DNA of 44,760 bases from Porticoccaceae bacterium (GTDB lineage: Bacteria; Pseudomonadota; Gammaproteobacteria; Pseudomonadales; Porticoccaceae): assembly GCA_002702725.1 (NCBI GenBank), contig PABE01000050.1, forward strand, positions 1-44,760, read 5' to 3'. Position 1 is the stretch's first letter. Every line of letters starts with the position of its first letter. The position numbers were made by a program, and so were the translations under genes. Below, piece by piece: positions 36,905-44,744 of the stretch. The notes under the pieces are model-generated. The model saw nothing but the letters and a program-made list of their open reading frames with translations, was not told the origin of the DNA and did no database searches.

Positions 36905-37321
36905 TTATTGTTCACAAATAAGGATCACAGCGCTTGCGAAATCCTCGAAATCGCTCAGACGTGAGCGACAAATTTCCTGCACAATTCCCCAATCGATCTT
37001 TTCATAGGCATGAACGGCGATATTCCTGAATCCGACCGCGCGTTTCATGCGACCGGCAAGATCCGCATTGATAAAACCCTCTTGCTCCAGGGCTTCGAAT
37101 ACCTCCGCCATGGTATTGGGAATTCGCCCGCCGCCGGAGGCCAGGATGTGGGCGGCAATATCCACACTCAATTGCACGGCCCTGGCCAGATTCAGGGCGA
37201 TGATATCCTGCAGGTCGGGATCCTGCTCCAACTGCGTACCGTCATCGGGGCATTTGGCCCTGAGTCGCTGCACGCAATACCTGAGTGATTCCAGTTTGTT
37301 TTCAATTACGTCCCGATCCAT
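36905..37321 (-). CDS. hepT: HepT-like toxin (DUF86)
   Basis: A 138-residue all-helical HEPN protein with the diagnostic R-x4-H-x-Y motif in RNIAVHAYEKID (about residues 98-109). HepT is the toxin partner of MntA; in studied pairs it is an RNase or is held inactive by AMPylation of the motif Tyr by MntA. It is encoded directly after the nucleotidyltransferase gene with a 16-nt overlap, the standard order. Here the pair is placed between manC and wzz with overlapping ends, so it shares their transcript. The motif is intact and no frameshift is visible. Confidence 0.9.
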   Translation of the reverse strand: MDRDVIENKLESLRYCVQRLRAKCPDDGTQLEQDPDLQDIIALNLARAVQLSVDIAAHILASGGGRIPNTMAEVFEALEQEGFINADLAGRMKRAVGFRNIAVHAYEKIDWGIVQEICRSRLSDFEDFASAVILICEQ

Positions 37322-37695
37322 ACCCGTCTCCGTTCTGCCTGGATGCGGCGTCTGTAGGGCAGGAAATCCGCGCTATCGAACAAATGGCGTTTTATCAATT
37401 CGGCGAACAGTAGTTCGTCTTTGACAAACAATCGGTCTCCAGTCTGGAGTATCTTCCCGAGCAGGGGTTCACCCGCCTGGCGCAGATCGATTAGATCGAC
37501 GGGCCGACCAACAAGCCCGCTCAAGCGCTCGATCAGGCGCATCTTGGCCTTGGCGTCCAGACTTTTATTCGTCGCCAAGGCGATATCCAGATCGCTATCG
37601 GGACGTTCGCGCCCTTCGGCCAGCGAGCCGAACAGGATGGCGATCTTGAGCTCAGGCTCGGCTTCGAGCAGTGATTTGATCGCCTCGCGAGTCAT
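37306..37695 (-). CDS. mntA: MntA-like nucleotidyltransferase antitoxin
   Basis: A 129-residue minimal nucleotidyltransferase with the GS-x10-DxD active-site pattern in FGSLAEGRERPDSDLDIAL (about residues 22-40). MntA proteins inactivate HepT by adding AMP to the Tyr of its motif. The catalytic Asp pair is intact, so the enzyme may be active. Its ATG overlaps the manC stop by 4 nt (ATGA), so translation is coupled to manC, which is unusual for a toxin-antitoxin pair that normally has its own promoter. It overlaps hepT by 16 nt. Confidence 0.9.
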   Translation of the reverse strand: MTREAIKSLLEAEPELKIAILFGSLAEGRERPDSDLDIALATNKSLDAKAKMRLIERLSGLVGRPVDLIDLRQAGEPLLGKILQTGDRLFVKDELLFAELIKRHLFDSADFLPYRRRIQAERRRVWIGT

Positions 37696-39119
37696 GACGC
37701 CGGTTCCACCCGGTCATAGACATCCTCGAACCGCACGATATCGTCCTCACCCAGATAACTGCCCGACTGCACCTCGATGATCTCCAGCGGGATGGTGCCG
37801 GGGTTCTCCAGCCGGTGGGTGGTGCCCAGCGGGATGTAGGTGGACTGATTCTCAGTGAGGATGAACACCTCCTCGCCGCGGGTCACGCGGGCGGTGCCGC
37901 GGACCACGATCCAGTGCTCGGCGCGGTGGTGGTGCATCTGCAGCGACAGCGAGGCCCCGGGTTTGACCACGATGCGTTTGACCTGGTAGCGCTCGCCCTT
38001 GTCGATGCCCTCGTAGTCACCCCAGGGGCGGTACACCCGGCTGTGGAAGCGGAATTCGTCGCGGTCCTGCTTCTTCAGTTCGGCGACGATCTGCTTGACG
38101 TCCTGGGAGCGCTCCCGTGGGGCGACCAGCAGGGCGTCGGGGGTATCCACGATGACCATGTCCTCCAGGCCGATGGCGGCGACGAAGCGGCCGTTGGCCC
38201 AGATCAGGGAGTTCTTCACGTCCTGCGCCAGCACATCGCCCTGCATGGCATTGCCGCAGTCGTCGCATTCGGCGATGTCCCAGATGGCGGACCAGGCGCC
38301 GACATCGGACCAGCCGCTCTCCAGCGGCACCACGGCGGCGCGCTCGGTGCGCTCCATCACGGCATAGTCGATGGAGTTCTCGGGGCAGTTGATGAAGTCC
38401 TCCTTACCCACCCGGCAGAAGTCCAGATCCTTGCGGCCGCTGTCGATGGCGCGTTCGCAGGCCTGTTTGATCTCCGGCTCGAAGCGTTCGATCTCCTCCA
38501 GCCAGCTGGAAGCCTGCATCACGAAGATGCCGCTGTTCCAGTAATAGTCACCGGCATCGAGATAGCCCTGGGCCTGGTCTAGGTCGGGCTTCTCCACGAA
38601 GCGCTTGACCTTGAAGCGGCCATCGCCGTCGAGGGTCTCGCCGCGCTGGATGTAGCCATAGCCGGTCTCCGGCCGGGTGGGCTGGATACCGAAGGTGACC
38701 AGATGCCCCTGTCCGGCCAGGGCCACGCCCTCGGCCAAGGCCCGGCGGAAGGCCTCCACATCGGGGATGACATGATCGGCGGGCATGACCACCATGATGG
38801 CCTCGGGGTCTTTCTCGGCCAGGAACAGGGCGGCGACGGTCAGCGCGGGGGCGGTGTTGCGGCCCTCGGGTTCCAGGATGATGCCGGCGGGCTGGATGTC
38901 CAGCGCCTGCACCTGCTCGGCGACCAGGAAGCGGTGTTCCTCGTTGCAGACGAACACCGGCGGCTCGCTGCCGGGAAATCCGTCCAGCCGTCTGGCGGTG
39001 GCCTGCAGCAGCGACTCGTCGCCGACGATGGGCATGAGCGGCTTGGGGAAATACTCCCGCGACATCGGCCACAGCCGGGAACCGGCCCCGCCGGTCAGGA
39101 TCACTGGATAGACGGCCAT
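37692..39119 (-). CDS. manC: Mannose-1-phosphate guanylyltransferase / mannose-6-phosphate isomerase (type II)
   Basis: A 475-residue bifunctional enzyme. The N-terminal nucleotidyltransferase domain has LTGGAGSRLWPMSREYFPKPL (about 8-28) and makes GDP-mannose. The C-terminal cupin (RPWGDYEGIDKGERYQVKRI, HHHRAEHWIVVRGTARV) isomerises mannose-6-phosphate. This GMP-PMI type (AlgA/WbpW/ManC) supplies GDP-mannose or, after further enzymes, GDP-fucose or GDP-rhamnose. The frame extends 37 codons upstream, but MAVYPVILTGGAG has GGGGGGAG directly before it. A TATAAT box lies about 37 nt ahead, so this is probably the first gene of the manC-mntA-hepT-wzz unit. No manB phosphomannomutase is in the window. 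Confidence 0.95.
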   Translation of the reverse strand: MAVYPVILTGGAGSRLWPMSREYFPKPLMPIVGDESLLQATARRLDGFPGSEPPVFVCNEEHRFLVAEQVQALDIQPAGIILEPEGRNTAPALTVAALFLAEKDPEAIMVVMPADHVIPDVEAFRRALAEGVALAGQGHLVTFGIQPTRPETGYGYIQRGETLDGDGRFKVKRFVEKPDLDQAQGYLDAGDYYWNSGIFVMQASSWLEEIERFEPEIKQACERAIDSGRKDLDFCRVGKEDFINCPENSIDYAVMERTERAAVVPLESGWSDVGAWSAIWDIAECDDCGNAMQGDVLAQDVKNSLIWANGRFVAAIGLEDMVIVDTPDALLVAPRERSQDVKQIVAELKKQDRDEFRFHSRVYRPWGDYEGIDKGERYQVKRIVVKPGASLSLQMHHHRAEHWIVVRGTARVTRGEEVFILTENQSTYIPLGTTHRLENPGTIPLEIIEVQSGSYLGEDDIVRFEDVYDRVEPAS

Positions 39120-39155
39120 CTCCCCCCCTACGGATAAACGAATAATTTGCGCGGG

Positions 39156-39183
39156 ATTATACGCGATTGTGGGGGTGCGGTAA
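39156..39183 (-). promoter_or_regulatory. Probable promoter of the manC transcription unit
   Basis: On the minus strand a perfect TATAAT (39156-39161) is preceded by TTACCG (39178-39183) after 16 bp. It lies about 37 nt upstream of the manC start, and no other promoter is visible before the TA pair and wzz. Confidence 0.6.
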
Positions 39184-39250
39184 CCCGGGGTGTGGCCTCC
39201 GGTCGCAGCGCCGGGGGCAATACGTCGCATTTTTCAGCAAGACCGTGGAT

Positions 39251-39287
39251 CCCCTCTCCCCCAGGGAGAGGGTTAGGGTGAGGGGGT
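39251..39287 (+). repeat. GA-rich palindrome, left end of the DUF559 cassette
   Basis: Hairpin arms CCCTCTCCC (39252-39260) and GGGAGAGGG (39264-39272) with a 3-nt loop, then the tail TTAGGGTGAGGGGG (39273-39286) pointing toward the gene. The TTA at 39273-39275 is the complement of the DUF559 stop codon TAA, so the repeat supplies the last codons and the stop, with the hairpin directly after it. Confidence 0.9.
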
Positions 39288-39614
39288 ATTCAAAAGGACT
39301 TCATGTATTTGTTCCAGAACCTTTTCTGTCTCGGTAAGTATCTCATGGTTCCAGAAACGCATTACTCGATACCTGGCTGCCTCAAGCCTGGCATCTCGCT
39401 GAGCATCATAATGTCTCTGATCCGCCTGCTGCCCGCCATCGGCTTCAACAATCAGTCGCGCCTCGATAGAGGCAAAATCGACAATATAAGGCTCAATCAC
39501 GACCTGACGGCGGAATTTGTAGCCTGCCATGCGACGCCCACGCAGATACCGCCACAGCAAACGCTCGGCATCGGTTGCGTGCTGACGCATGCGGCGTGCT
39601 CGAGAGGTGAACAT
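39273..39614 (-). CDS. DUF559 (Vsr-like) endonuclease-fold protein
   Basis: A 113-residue DUF559 protein of the PD-(D/E)XK/very-short-patch-repair-like fold. It has RRMAGYKFRRQVVIEPYIVDF (Asp in VDF), LIVEADGGQ (the E-x-D pair) and YDAQRDARLEAARYRVMRFWNHEIL. Most relatives read GGQH at the end of the second block, whereas here it is GGQQ, so one conserved His is lost and activity is uncertain. Its ribosome site region (GAGAGGGG, 4 nt before the ATG) and its stop codon lie within inverted palindromes at both ends. The function of DUF559 proteins is not established. It is unrelated in role to the polysaccharide and LPS genes around it. Confidence 0.85.
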   Translation of the reverse strand: MFTSRARRMRQHATDAERLLWRYLRGRRMAGYKFRRQVVIEPYIVDFASIEARLIVEADGGQQADQRHYDAQRDARLEAARYRVMRFWNHEILTETEKVLEQIHEVLLNTPSP

Positions 39615-39617
39615 TGA

Positions 39618-39654
39618 TCCCCTCTCCCTGGCCCTCTCCCTGAGGGAGAGGGAA
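39618..39654 (-). repeat. GA-rich palindrome, right end of the DUF559 cassette
   Basis: This is the inverse of the copy at 39251. The tail CCCCTCTCCCTGG (39619-39631) lies next to the DUF559 start and the hairpin arms are 39632-39640 and 39644-39652. On the minus strand the tail ends with GAGAGGGG only 4 nt before the ATG, acting as ribosome-binding region. Confidence 0.9.
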
Positions 39655-39667
39655 TTTGTCCGGAATG

Positions 39668-39693
39668 AAACGGCGCCCCGGGTTGGGGCGCCG
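39668..39693 (-). terminator. Possible terminator after comEA-like gene
   Basis: A 9-bp GC stem CGGCGCCCC / GGGGCGCCG (39671-39679 with 39685-39693) is followed on the minus strand by only TTT. It lies 14 nt past the comEA-like stop. The short T-run makes efficient termination doubtful. Confidence 0.5.
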
Positions 39694-39706
39694 CCACCAA
39701 GTGACG

Positions 39707-39994
39707 TCAGGGCTGGGCCGCGTCCGCCACGGGCTGGGAGACGACGATGTTCTCCCCGTTCTCTTCCAGGAACTTGGGCCCGAGGCCGCGCACCTGGGTC
39801 AGTTCGCCCACGGCCACGAAGGGTCCGTGCTGGTCACGGTAGGCGATGATGGCCCGGGCCTTGGCCGGACCGACGCCCTTGAGCTGGGCCAGTTGCTCGG
39901 CGCTGGCGGTGTTGACGTCGATCGGCTCGGCCAGCACCGGCTGGGCGCCGAACAGGAACAGGGACAGGAACAGATAGGGAATGGATTTCCACAT
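39707..39994 (-). CDS. ComEA-like helix-hairpin-helix DNA-binding protein
   Basis: A 95-residue exported protein. A signal peptide (residues about 1-22, PVLAE cleavage) is followed by two helix-hairpin-helix motifs in IDVNTASAEQLAQLKGVGPAKARAIIAYRD and FVAVGELTQVRGLGPKFLEENG. Small periplasmic ComEA proteins bind incoming double-stranded DNA during natural transformation and act as a ratchet for uptake. It is transcribed alone or downstream of pyrF, with GGAGG before the ATG and a perfect 9-bp palindrome at 40032-40052 upstream. Other competence genes are not in the window. Confidence 0.9.
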   Translation of the reverse strand: MWKSIPYLFLSLFLFGAQPVLAEPIDVNTASAEQLAQLKGVGPAKARAIIAYRDQHGPFVAVGELTQVRGLGPKFLEENGENIVVSQPVADAAQP

Positions 39995-40031
39995 GGGGAT
40001 TACCTCCGTGTAATGGTTATTGATTGTTGCT

Positions 40032-40052
40032 TTCCGTCCATCCTGGACGGAA
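40032..40052. promoter_or_regulatory. Perfect palindrome upstream of comEA-like gene
   Basis: TTCCGTCCA-TCC-TGGACGGAA has 9-bp perfect arms and a 3-nt centre. There is no T-run on the minus strand. It could be an operator for the comEA-like gene or an RNA hairpin after pyrF. Confidence 0.4.
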
Positions 40053-40106
40053 TTTGAGATTAGCTCGGGGAGGGGGTGGCGTCAAGGCGAGGGGTTCGGC
40101 ATCAGG

Positions 40107-40142
40107 AGATTGCCACGGCGCTTCGCGCCTCGCAATGACGGG
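40107..40142. repeat. Single arm of the CATTGCGAGG repeat family
   Basis: AGATTGCCACGGCGC...CTCGCAATGACGGG matches the right arms at 3270-3303 and 9393-9432. It lies between pyrF and the comEA-like gene, without a recognisable left arm nearby. Confidence 0.7.
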
Positions 40143-40155
40143 AACTGAGAAACCG

Positions 40156-40866
40156 CTACGGCGCCAGCTCGCGGTTGATGGCCTCCAGTACCGCCACCGG
40201 ATCCTCCGCCTGGGTGATGGGCCGGCCGATCACCAGATAGTGCGAGCCGGCAGCCAGGGCGTCGGCCGGGGTCATGATGCGCTGCTGATCATCGGTGGCG
40301 CTGCCGGCCGGGCGCACGCCGGGGGTGACCAGGACAAAGTCGCGGCCCAACTGCCCGGCCAGCAGCCGGCTCTCCTGCGGCGAGCAGACCACGCCGTCCA
40401 GTCCGGCCGCTCTGGCCAGACCGGCCAGGCGGGCGACATTGTCCGCCGGGCTGCCGGCCAGGCCGATCTCGGCCAGATCTCCTTCCCCCATGCTGGTCAG
40501 GATGGTCACCCCGATCAGCAGCGGCCGCGGTCCGCTGCGCCGCTCCAGCGCCTCGCGGGCGGTGGACATCATCCGGCTCCCGCCGAGTGTGTGCACATTG
40601 ACCATCCACACCCCCAGTTCGGCCGCAGCCTCGCAGGCACGCGCCACCGTGTTGGGGATATCATGAAACTTGAGATCCAGAAAGATCTCGAAACCCCGGC
40701 CCTGCAGTTCCTCGACCAGGGCGGGGCCGGCGCGGGTGAACAGTTCCTTGCCGATCTTGAGCCGGCAGCTGCCGGGGGTGAGCCGGCCGACGAAGTCCCG
40801 GGCCCGGACGGCATCCGGGTAATCCAGGGCCACGATCACCCGTGAGTCGGTCTGTGCCTGCGTCAT
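40156..40866 (-). CDS. pyrF: Orotidine 5'-phosphate decarboxylase
   Basis: A 236-residue TIM-barrel enzyme that decarboxylates OMP to UMP, the last step of pyrimidine synthesis. Conserved residues are VALDYPD at the start, LKIGKELFT with Lys, the catalytic block [13 protein letters not shown] (D-x-K-x2-D), VHTLGG and the phosphate-binding GVRPAG region near the end. Two adjacent ATG codons overlap the lapB stop (ATGATGA). The second, at 40866, is at better distance (7 nt) from GGAGG. The order lapB-pyrF is conserved in gammaproteobacteria. Confidence 0.97.
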   Translation of the reverse strand: MTQAQTDSRVIVALDYPDAVRARDFVGRLTPGSCRLKIGKELFTRAGPALVEELQGRGFEIFLDLKFHDIPNTVARACEAAAELGVWMVNVHTLGGSRMMSTAREALERRSGPRPLLIGVTILTSMGEGDLAEIGLAGSPADNVARLAGLARAAGLDGVVCSPQESRLLAGQLGRDFVLVTPGVRPAGSATDDQQRIMTPADALAAGSHYLVIGRPITQAEDPVAVLEAINRELAP

Positions 40867-42032
40867 CATTCTCCCTCCACGCCGTAGATCGGTTTGATGC
40901 GGTTCCATTCCTTGCAGCCGGGACACTGCCAGTGCAGCGCTTTGGCCTCGAAGCCGCAGTTGTGGCAACGGTACCGGGGCCGGTCCTCGAGCAGCCGCGC
41001 GGTCAGATCGCGCAGCAGCAGCAGGTCCTCGCGTGCCCTGCCCTCGCTGCTGCCCAGATCCAGATGAATCATGCGCTCCAGGCCGCGGATGGAGGGCCGC
41101 TCACGCAGGTAGGCGGTCAGATACTCCACGGCGGCAGCGGCGCCGTCGCGGGCCTCGATCAACTCCGACAACATCAGCGCCGGCGTCACGCCCCGGTAAC
41201 GACCGGCGATCTCCTGCAGGTAGCGCATCAACTCCGGCTCCGCGTCCTGTGCCGTGTAGCCCGCCTTCAGTTCGGGCAGCGCCTCGGGCAGGAAATCGAT
41301 GTCCTGTTTCTCGATGCGCTTCAGCACCTGGACAGCAGTGCGATGATCGCCCGCCTCGCGCGCCAGGCGGGCCTGCAGCAGACTGGCCCGCACGCATTTG
41401 GGATCGTGATTGAGCGCCCGTTTGAGCAGGCGGGTGGCGCCGGCGGCGTCGCCGTGGCGCATGGCCTGTTCGGCCTGTTCGCAGTGAAACTGGGCCACCA
41501 CCGGATGCATGTGGCGACCGTTCAGCCCCTCCAGCCGGCGCGCGACCTGGATCGCCTTGTCCCATTCCTTCTCCTGCTGATAGATGTCCAGCAGGTGCCC
41601 CAGCGCCGCCGGGGCATGGGCGCTGGTATCCAGCAACTCCTGCAGCAGGTTCTCGGCACGGTCGAACAGGCCGGCGCGCATGTAGTCGCGGCTGAGCTCA
41701 AGCAGCGCCGTGTTGCGCTGGTCACGCTCCAGCGTGGGCCGGGCGATCAGGTTCTGATGGATGCGGATGGCACGGTCGACCTCGCCGCGGCGGCGGAACA
41801 GGTTGCCCAGGGCCATGTGGGTCTCGACCGTGTCACTGTCGACCTCCAGCATGTCGACGAACACCTCGATGGCCTTGTCGGGCTGCTCGTTGAGCAGGAA
41901 GTTAAGTCCCTTGAAATAGTGCTCGTTCAGTTCCGGGGAGGGAAGGCGCTGGCGCCGGCGTTCGCTGCGTACGGCCAGCAGCCAGCCGGAGGCGGCAGCC
42001 ACGGGCAGGAGCAGCCAGAGCAGCGCCGACAT
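40866..42032 (-). CDS. lapB: LPS assembly protein LapB (YciM)
   Basis: A 388-residue inner-membrane protein. A single N-terminal membrane helix (residues 1-20) is followed by a series of TPR repeats. At the C terminus a rubredoxin-like metal site [24 protein letters not shown] has four Cys in two CxxC pairs. In E. coli LapB coordinates LPS assembly and directs FtsH to degrade LpxC. It is coupled to lapA upstream (3-nt gap) and pyrF downstream (overlap). Its presence a few kilobases from an O-antigen locus is due to conserved synteny rather than a dedicated operon. Confidence 0.96.
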   Translation of the reverse strand: MSALLWLLLPVAAASGWLLAVRSERRRQRLPSPELNEHYFKGLNFLLNEQPDKAIEVFVDMLEVDSDTVETHMALGNLFRRRGEVDRAIRIHQNLIARPTLERDQRNTALLELSRDYMRAGLFDRAENLLQELLDTSAHAPAALGHLLDIYQQEKEWDKAIQVARRLEGLNGRHMHPVVAQFHCEQAEQAMRHGDAAGATRLLKRALNHDPKCVRASLLQARLAREAGDHRTAVQVLKRIEKQDIDFLPEALPELKAGYTAQDAEPELMRYLQEIAGRYRGVTPALMLSELIEARDGAAAAVEYLTAYLRERPSIRGLERMIHLDLGSSEGRAREDLLLLRDLTARLLEDRPRYRCHNCGFEAKALHWQCPGCKEWNRIKPIYGVEGE

Positions 42033-42035
42033 GGT

Positions 42036-42329
42036 TCAGGGGCGGTCTTTGATGGGAAGCGATCGCAGGTTGGCGACCTCCTGCTCGGCCAGCCGGGTGC
42101 CGCGGCGCAGTTTACGGTTCTCGCGCTTGAGCCGCAGGATCATGAACCCGGCAACCAGCAGCCCCAGCACCGCGCCCACTGCCAGTACCAGCACCACCAG
42201 CACTGCCAGCGGCAGTTGCAGGCTGCCCAGCAGATAGTTCAGCGTCACCTGCTGGGGATTGAGCACGGTAAAGGTGATACCGACCCCGATCAGGAGCACC
42301 AGGGCAATCGCCGACAGGATACGGGACAT
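42036..42329 (-). CDS. lapA: LPS assembly protein LapA (DUF1049)
   Basis: A 97-residue protein with two membrane helices (about 5-22 and 44-67) and a cytoplasmic basic/coiled tail (LKRENRKLRRGTRLAEQE). DUF1049/LapA proteins work with LapB in LPS assembly. The length is normal. It ends 3 nt before lapB and follows ihfB after about 120 nt without another gene. Confidence 0.93.
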   Translation of the reverse strand: MSRILSAIALVLLIGVGITFTVLNPQQVTLNYLLGSLQLPLAVLVVLVLAVGAVLGLLVAGFMILRLKRENRKLRRGTRLAEQEVANLRSLPIKDRP

Positions 42330-42447
42330 GGGATTCTCCTCGTGACGGGCCGTGGATTCATCGGATAACGCGGCTGCGGCCCGCTACAGGCAAGACTTTA
42401 TTGGGGCAGACGGGCAATGGCAACCGCCGGAGGAGCCGGATACAGCC

Positions 42448-42768
42448 TCAGTTGCCGTTGTCGCTGGATTTGATCGGGGTGGTCGCGCGGGACTCGTTGA
42501 CCCGTTCACGCATTTCCTTGCCGGGCTTGAAATGGGGGACGTACTTGGAGGACAGGGCCACGGCCTCGCCGGTTTTGGGATTGCGGCCGACGCGGGGCGG
42601 GCGGTAGTGCAGGGAGAAGCTGCCGAAACCGCGGATCTCGATCCGCTGCCCGGTCGCCAGAGACTGACTCATCTGCTCCAGCAGGCTCTTGACCGCCAGT
42701 TCCACATCCTTGTAGTTCAGATGGCTGTTCTTGCTGGCAAGAATCTCGATCAGCTCTGACTTTGTCAT
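42448..42768 (-). CDS. ihfB: Integration host factor beta subunit
   Basis: A 106-residue HU/IHF protein, the partner of IhfA. It starts [27 protein letters not shown] and carries the beta-arm [15 protein letters not shown] at about 57-71. The C-terminal extension beyond [13 protein letters not shown] is slightly longer than in E. coli. It follows rpsA directly, the usual order in gammaproteobacteria. Both subunits of IHF lie about 42 kb apart in this one window. Confidence 0.97.
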   Translation of the reverse strand: MTKSELIEILASKNSHLNYKDVELAVKSLLEQMSQSLATGQRIEIRGFGSFSLHYRPPRVGRNPKTGEAVALSSKYVPHFKPGKEMRERVNESRATTPIKSSDNGN

Positions 42769-42879
42769 TCGTCTTCTTCCTGATAACTGGGCCGGATGGC
42801 AAGTGGCGACGGCCGCACGCGGGCGGCCGCCGGCGTCATTCCACTAGAAGTATGCCAAAAAGCACGCAGAAATCAATGC

Positions 42880-44556
42880 TTAGCTGTTGCCCTTCTCTTC
42901 CATCTGTTCCTTCAGGATGTCCCCGAGGGTAGTGGTGGCGGAGCCGGACTTGGCATAATCCTGCACGGCCTCGGCTTCCTCGCCGAGTTCCTTGGCCTTG
43001 ATCGACAGGCTCAGGGTGCGGTTCTTGCGATCCACGCCCATGAACTTGGCCTCGACCTCCTCGCCCTCCTTGAGCACGGTGCGGGCGTCCTCGACCCGGT
43101 CGCGGGCCAGTTCGGAGGCACGCAGGATGCCTTCAATCCCTTCGCCGAGATCGATCACTGCTGCCTTTGCATCGACCTCCTTGACGGTTCCTTTAACGAT
43201 GCTGCCCTTGGGATGGGCGGCCACGAAGTTGGAGAAGGGATCCTTCTCGAGCTGCTTCAGGCCCAGCGAGATGCGCTCGCGCTCGGGATCCACGGCCAGC
43301 ACCACGGCCTCGACCTCGTCGCCCTTCTTGAAGTTGTGGACCACTTCCTCGCCGGTATCGCTCCAGGAGATGTCCGACAGGTGCACCAGGCCGTCGATAC
43401 CGCCGTCCAGGCCGACGAAGATGCCGAAGTCGGTGATGGACTTGATCTGACCGGAGACCTTGTCGCCCTTGTTGTGGGTGGCGGCGAACTCTTCCCAGGG
43501 GTTGGCGTGGCACTGCTTCATGCCCAGGGAGATGCGGCGGCGCTCCTCGTCGATGTCCAGCACCATGACCTCGACCTCGTCGCCCACGTGCACGACCTTG
43601 GCCGGATTGACGTTCTTGTTGGTCCAGTCCATCTCGGAGACGTGCACCAGACCTTCGACGCCTTCCTCGATCTCGACGAAGCAGCCGTAGTCGGCGATGT
43701 TGGTGACCTTGCCGAACAGGCGGGTGCCTTCGGGGTAACGGCGGGACAGATCCTCCCACGGATCGGTGCCCAGCTGCTTCATGCCCAGGGAGACGCGGTT
43801 GCGCTCGCGGTCGAACTTGAGCACCTTGACCTCGATCTCGTCGCCCACGGCGACCATCTCGCTCGGGTGCTTGATGCGCTTCCAGGCCATGTCGGTGATG
43901 TGCAGCAGGCCGTCGATGCCGCCCAGGTCCACGAACACGCCGTAGTCGGTGAGGTTCTTGACGATGCCCTTGATGACCATGCCTTCCTGCAGGTTCTTGA
44001 GCAGTTCCTCGCGCTCGGCGCTGTATTCGGACTCGACCACCGCGCGGCGGGAGACCACCACGTTGTTGCGGCGCTGGTCGAGCTTGATGACCTTGAATTC
44101 GAGTTCCTTGTTCTCCAGGTAGGTGGTGTCGCGCACCGGGCGCACGTCCACCAGCGAGCCGGGCAGGAAGGCGCGGATGTCCTTGATGTCGACGGTGAAG
44201 CCGCCCTTGACCTTGCCGCTGATCATGCCCTTGACGGTCTCGTTGTCCTCGTAGGCCTGTTCCAGTTCCTTCCAGACACGCGCGCGCTTGGCCTTCTCGC
44301 GCGACAGGCGGGTCTCGCCGAAACCGTCCTCGACGGTATCCAGGGCGACTTCCACATCCTCGCCCACATTGACCTCGAGTTCGCCCTGCTCGTTATAGAA
44401 CTGTTCGACCGGAATCACGCCTTCCGATTTCAGTCCCGCGTTGACGATGACCACATCCGGCTTGATGTCGACGACGGTGCCGGTGACGATGGATCCGGGG
44501 CGGAGTTCCTGTTTGGCCAGGCTCTCTTCGAACAGTTCTGCAAAGCTTTCGCTCAT
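42880..44556 (-). CDS. rpsA: 30S ribosomal protein S1
   Basis: A 558-residue protein of six S1 (OB-fold) domains; the last four repeat a pattern such as [46 protein letters not shown] and [14 protein letters not shown]. It brings structured mRNAs to the 30S subunit. The start at 44556 gives the normal N terminus [12 protein letters not shown]; the frame is open for 24 more codons upstream without homology. A TATAAT-containing promoter lies about 135 nt upstream, and the leader contains a stable hairpin, as expected for an autoregulated gene. Confidence 0.97.
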   Translation of the reverse strand: MSESFAELFEESLAKQELRPGSIVTGTVVDIKPDVVIVNAGLKSEGVIPVEQFYNEQGELEVNVGEDVEVALDTVEDGFGETRLSREKAKRARVWKELEQAYEDNETVKGMISGKVKGGFTVDIKDIRAFLPGSLVDVRPVRDTTYLENKELEFKVIKLDQRRNNVVVSRRAVVESEYSAEREELLKNLQEGMVIKGIVKNLTDYGVFVDLGGIDGLLHITDMAWKRIKHPSEMVAVGDEIEVKVLKFDRERNRVSLGMKQLGTDPWEDLSRRYPEGTRLFGKVTNIADYGCFVEIEEGVEGLVHVSEMDWTNKNVNPAKVVHVGDEVEVMVLDIDEERRRISLGMKQCHANPWEEFAATHNKGDKVSGQIKSITDFGIFVGLDGGIDGLVHLSDISWSDTGEEVVHNFKKGDEVEAVVLAVDPERERISLGLKQLEKDPFSNFVAAHPKGSIVKGTVKEVDAKAAVIDLGEGIEGILRASELARDRVEDARTVLKEGEEVEAKFMGVDRKNRTLSLSIKAKELGEEAEAVQDYAKSGSATTTLGDILKEQMEEKGNS

Positions 44557-44648
44557 GGTTGACTCATTCCTTGAACCGCGATTGCGATTCACTTGTTGGG
44601 CCGCGCGGTCGATGTGTCGAGCCGTCACGGGTCGGTTGCAAAGACAAA

Positions 44649-44671
44649 GCCCGGATAAGGGCTATCCGGGC
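44649..44671 (-). promoter_or_regulatory. Hairpin in the rpsA leader
   Basis: An 8-bp stem GCCCGGAT / ATCCGGGC is followed on the minus strand by TTTGTCTTTG, a broken T-run. It lies inside the rpsA leader, between the promoter and the start codon, so it may be an attenuator or an autoregulatory structure rather than a terminator of an upstream gene. Confidence 0.5.
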
Positions 44672-44691
44672 GCCGATTCGTACAAACGGGT

Positions 44692-44720
44692 ATTATAGGC
44701 AGAAATCCGAAAAATATCAC
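44692..44720 (-). promoter_or_regulatory. Promoter of rpsA
   Basis: On the minus strand TATAAT (44692-44697) is separated by 17 bp from GTGATA (44715-44720), which matches TTGACA at four of six positions. It predicts a leader of about 130 nt before the rpsA ATG. Confidence 0.7.
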
Positions 44721-44744
44721 TAGTCTGGGGAGTCGGGAGGCACA

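Noticed and set aside
36859-37691. Small genes between manC and wzz as additional polysaccharide enzymes
   Set aside because: Their motifs (GS-x10-DxD and R-x4-H-x-Y) identify a nucleotidyltransferase/HEPN toxin-antitoxin pair instead.
35250-39119. JUMPstart/ops element (GGCGGTAGC) for RfaH control of the locus
   Set aside because: I looked for it upstream of wzz, manC and the marR-like gene on the minus strand and found no match.
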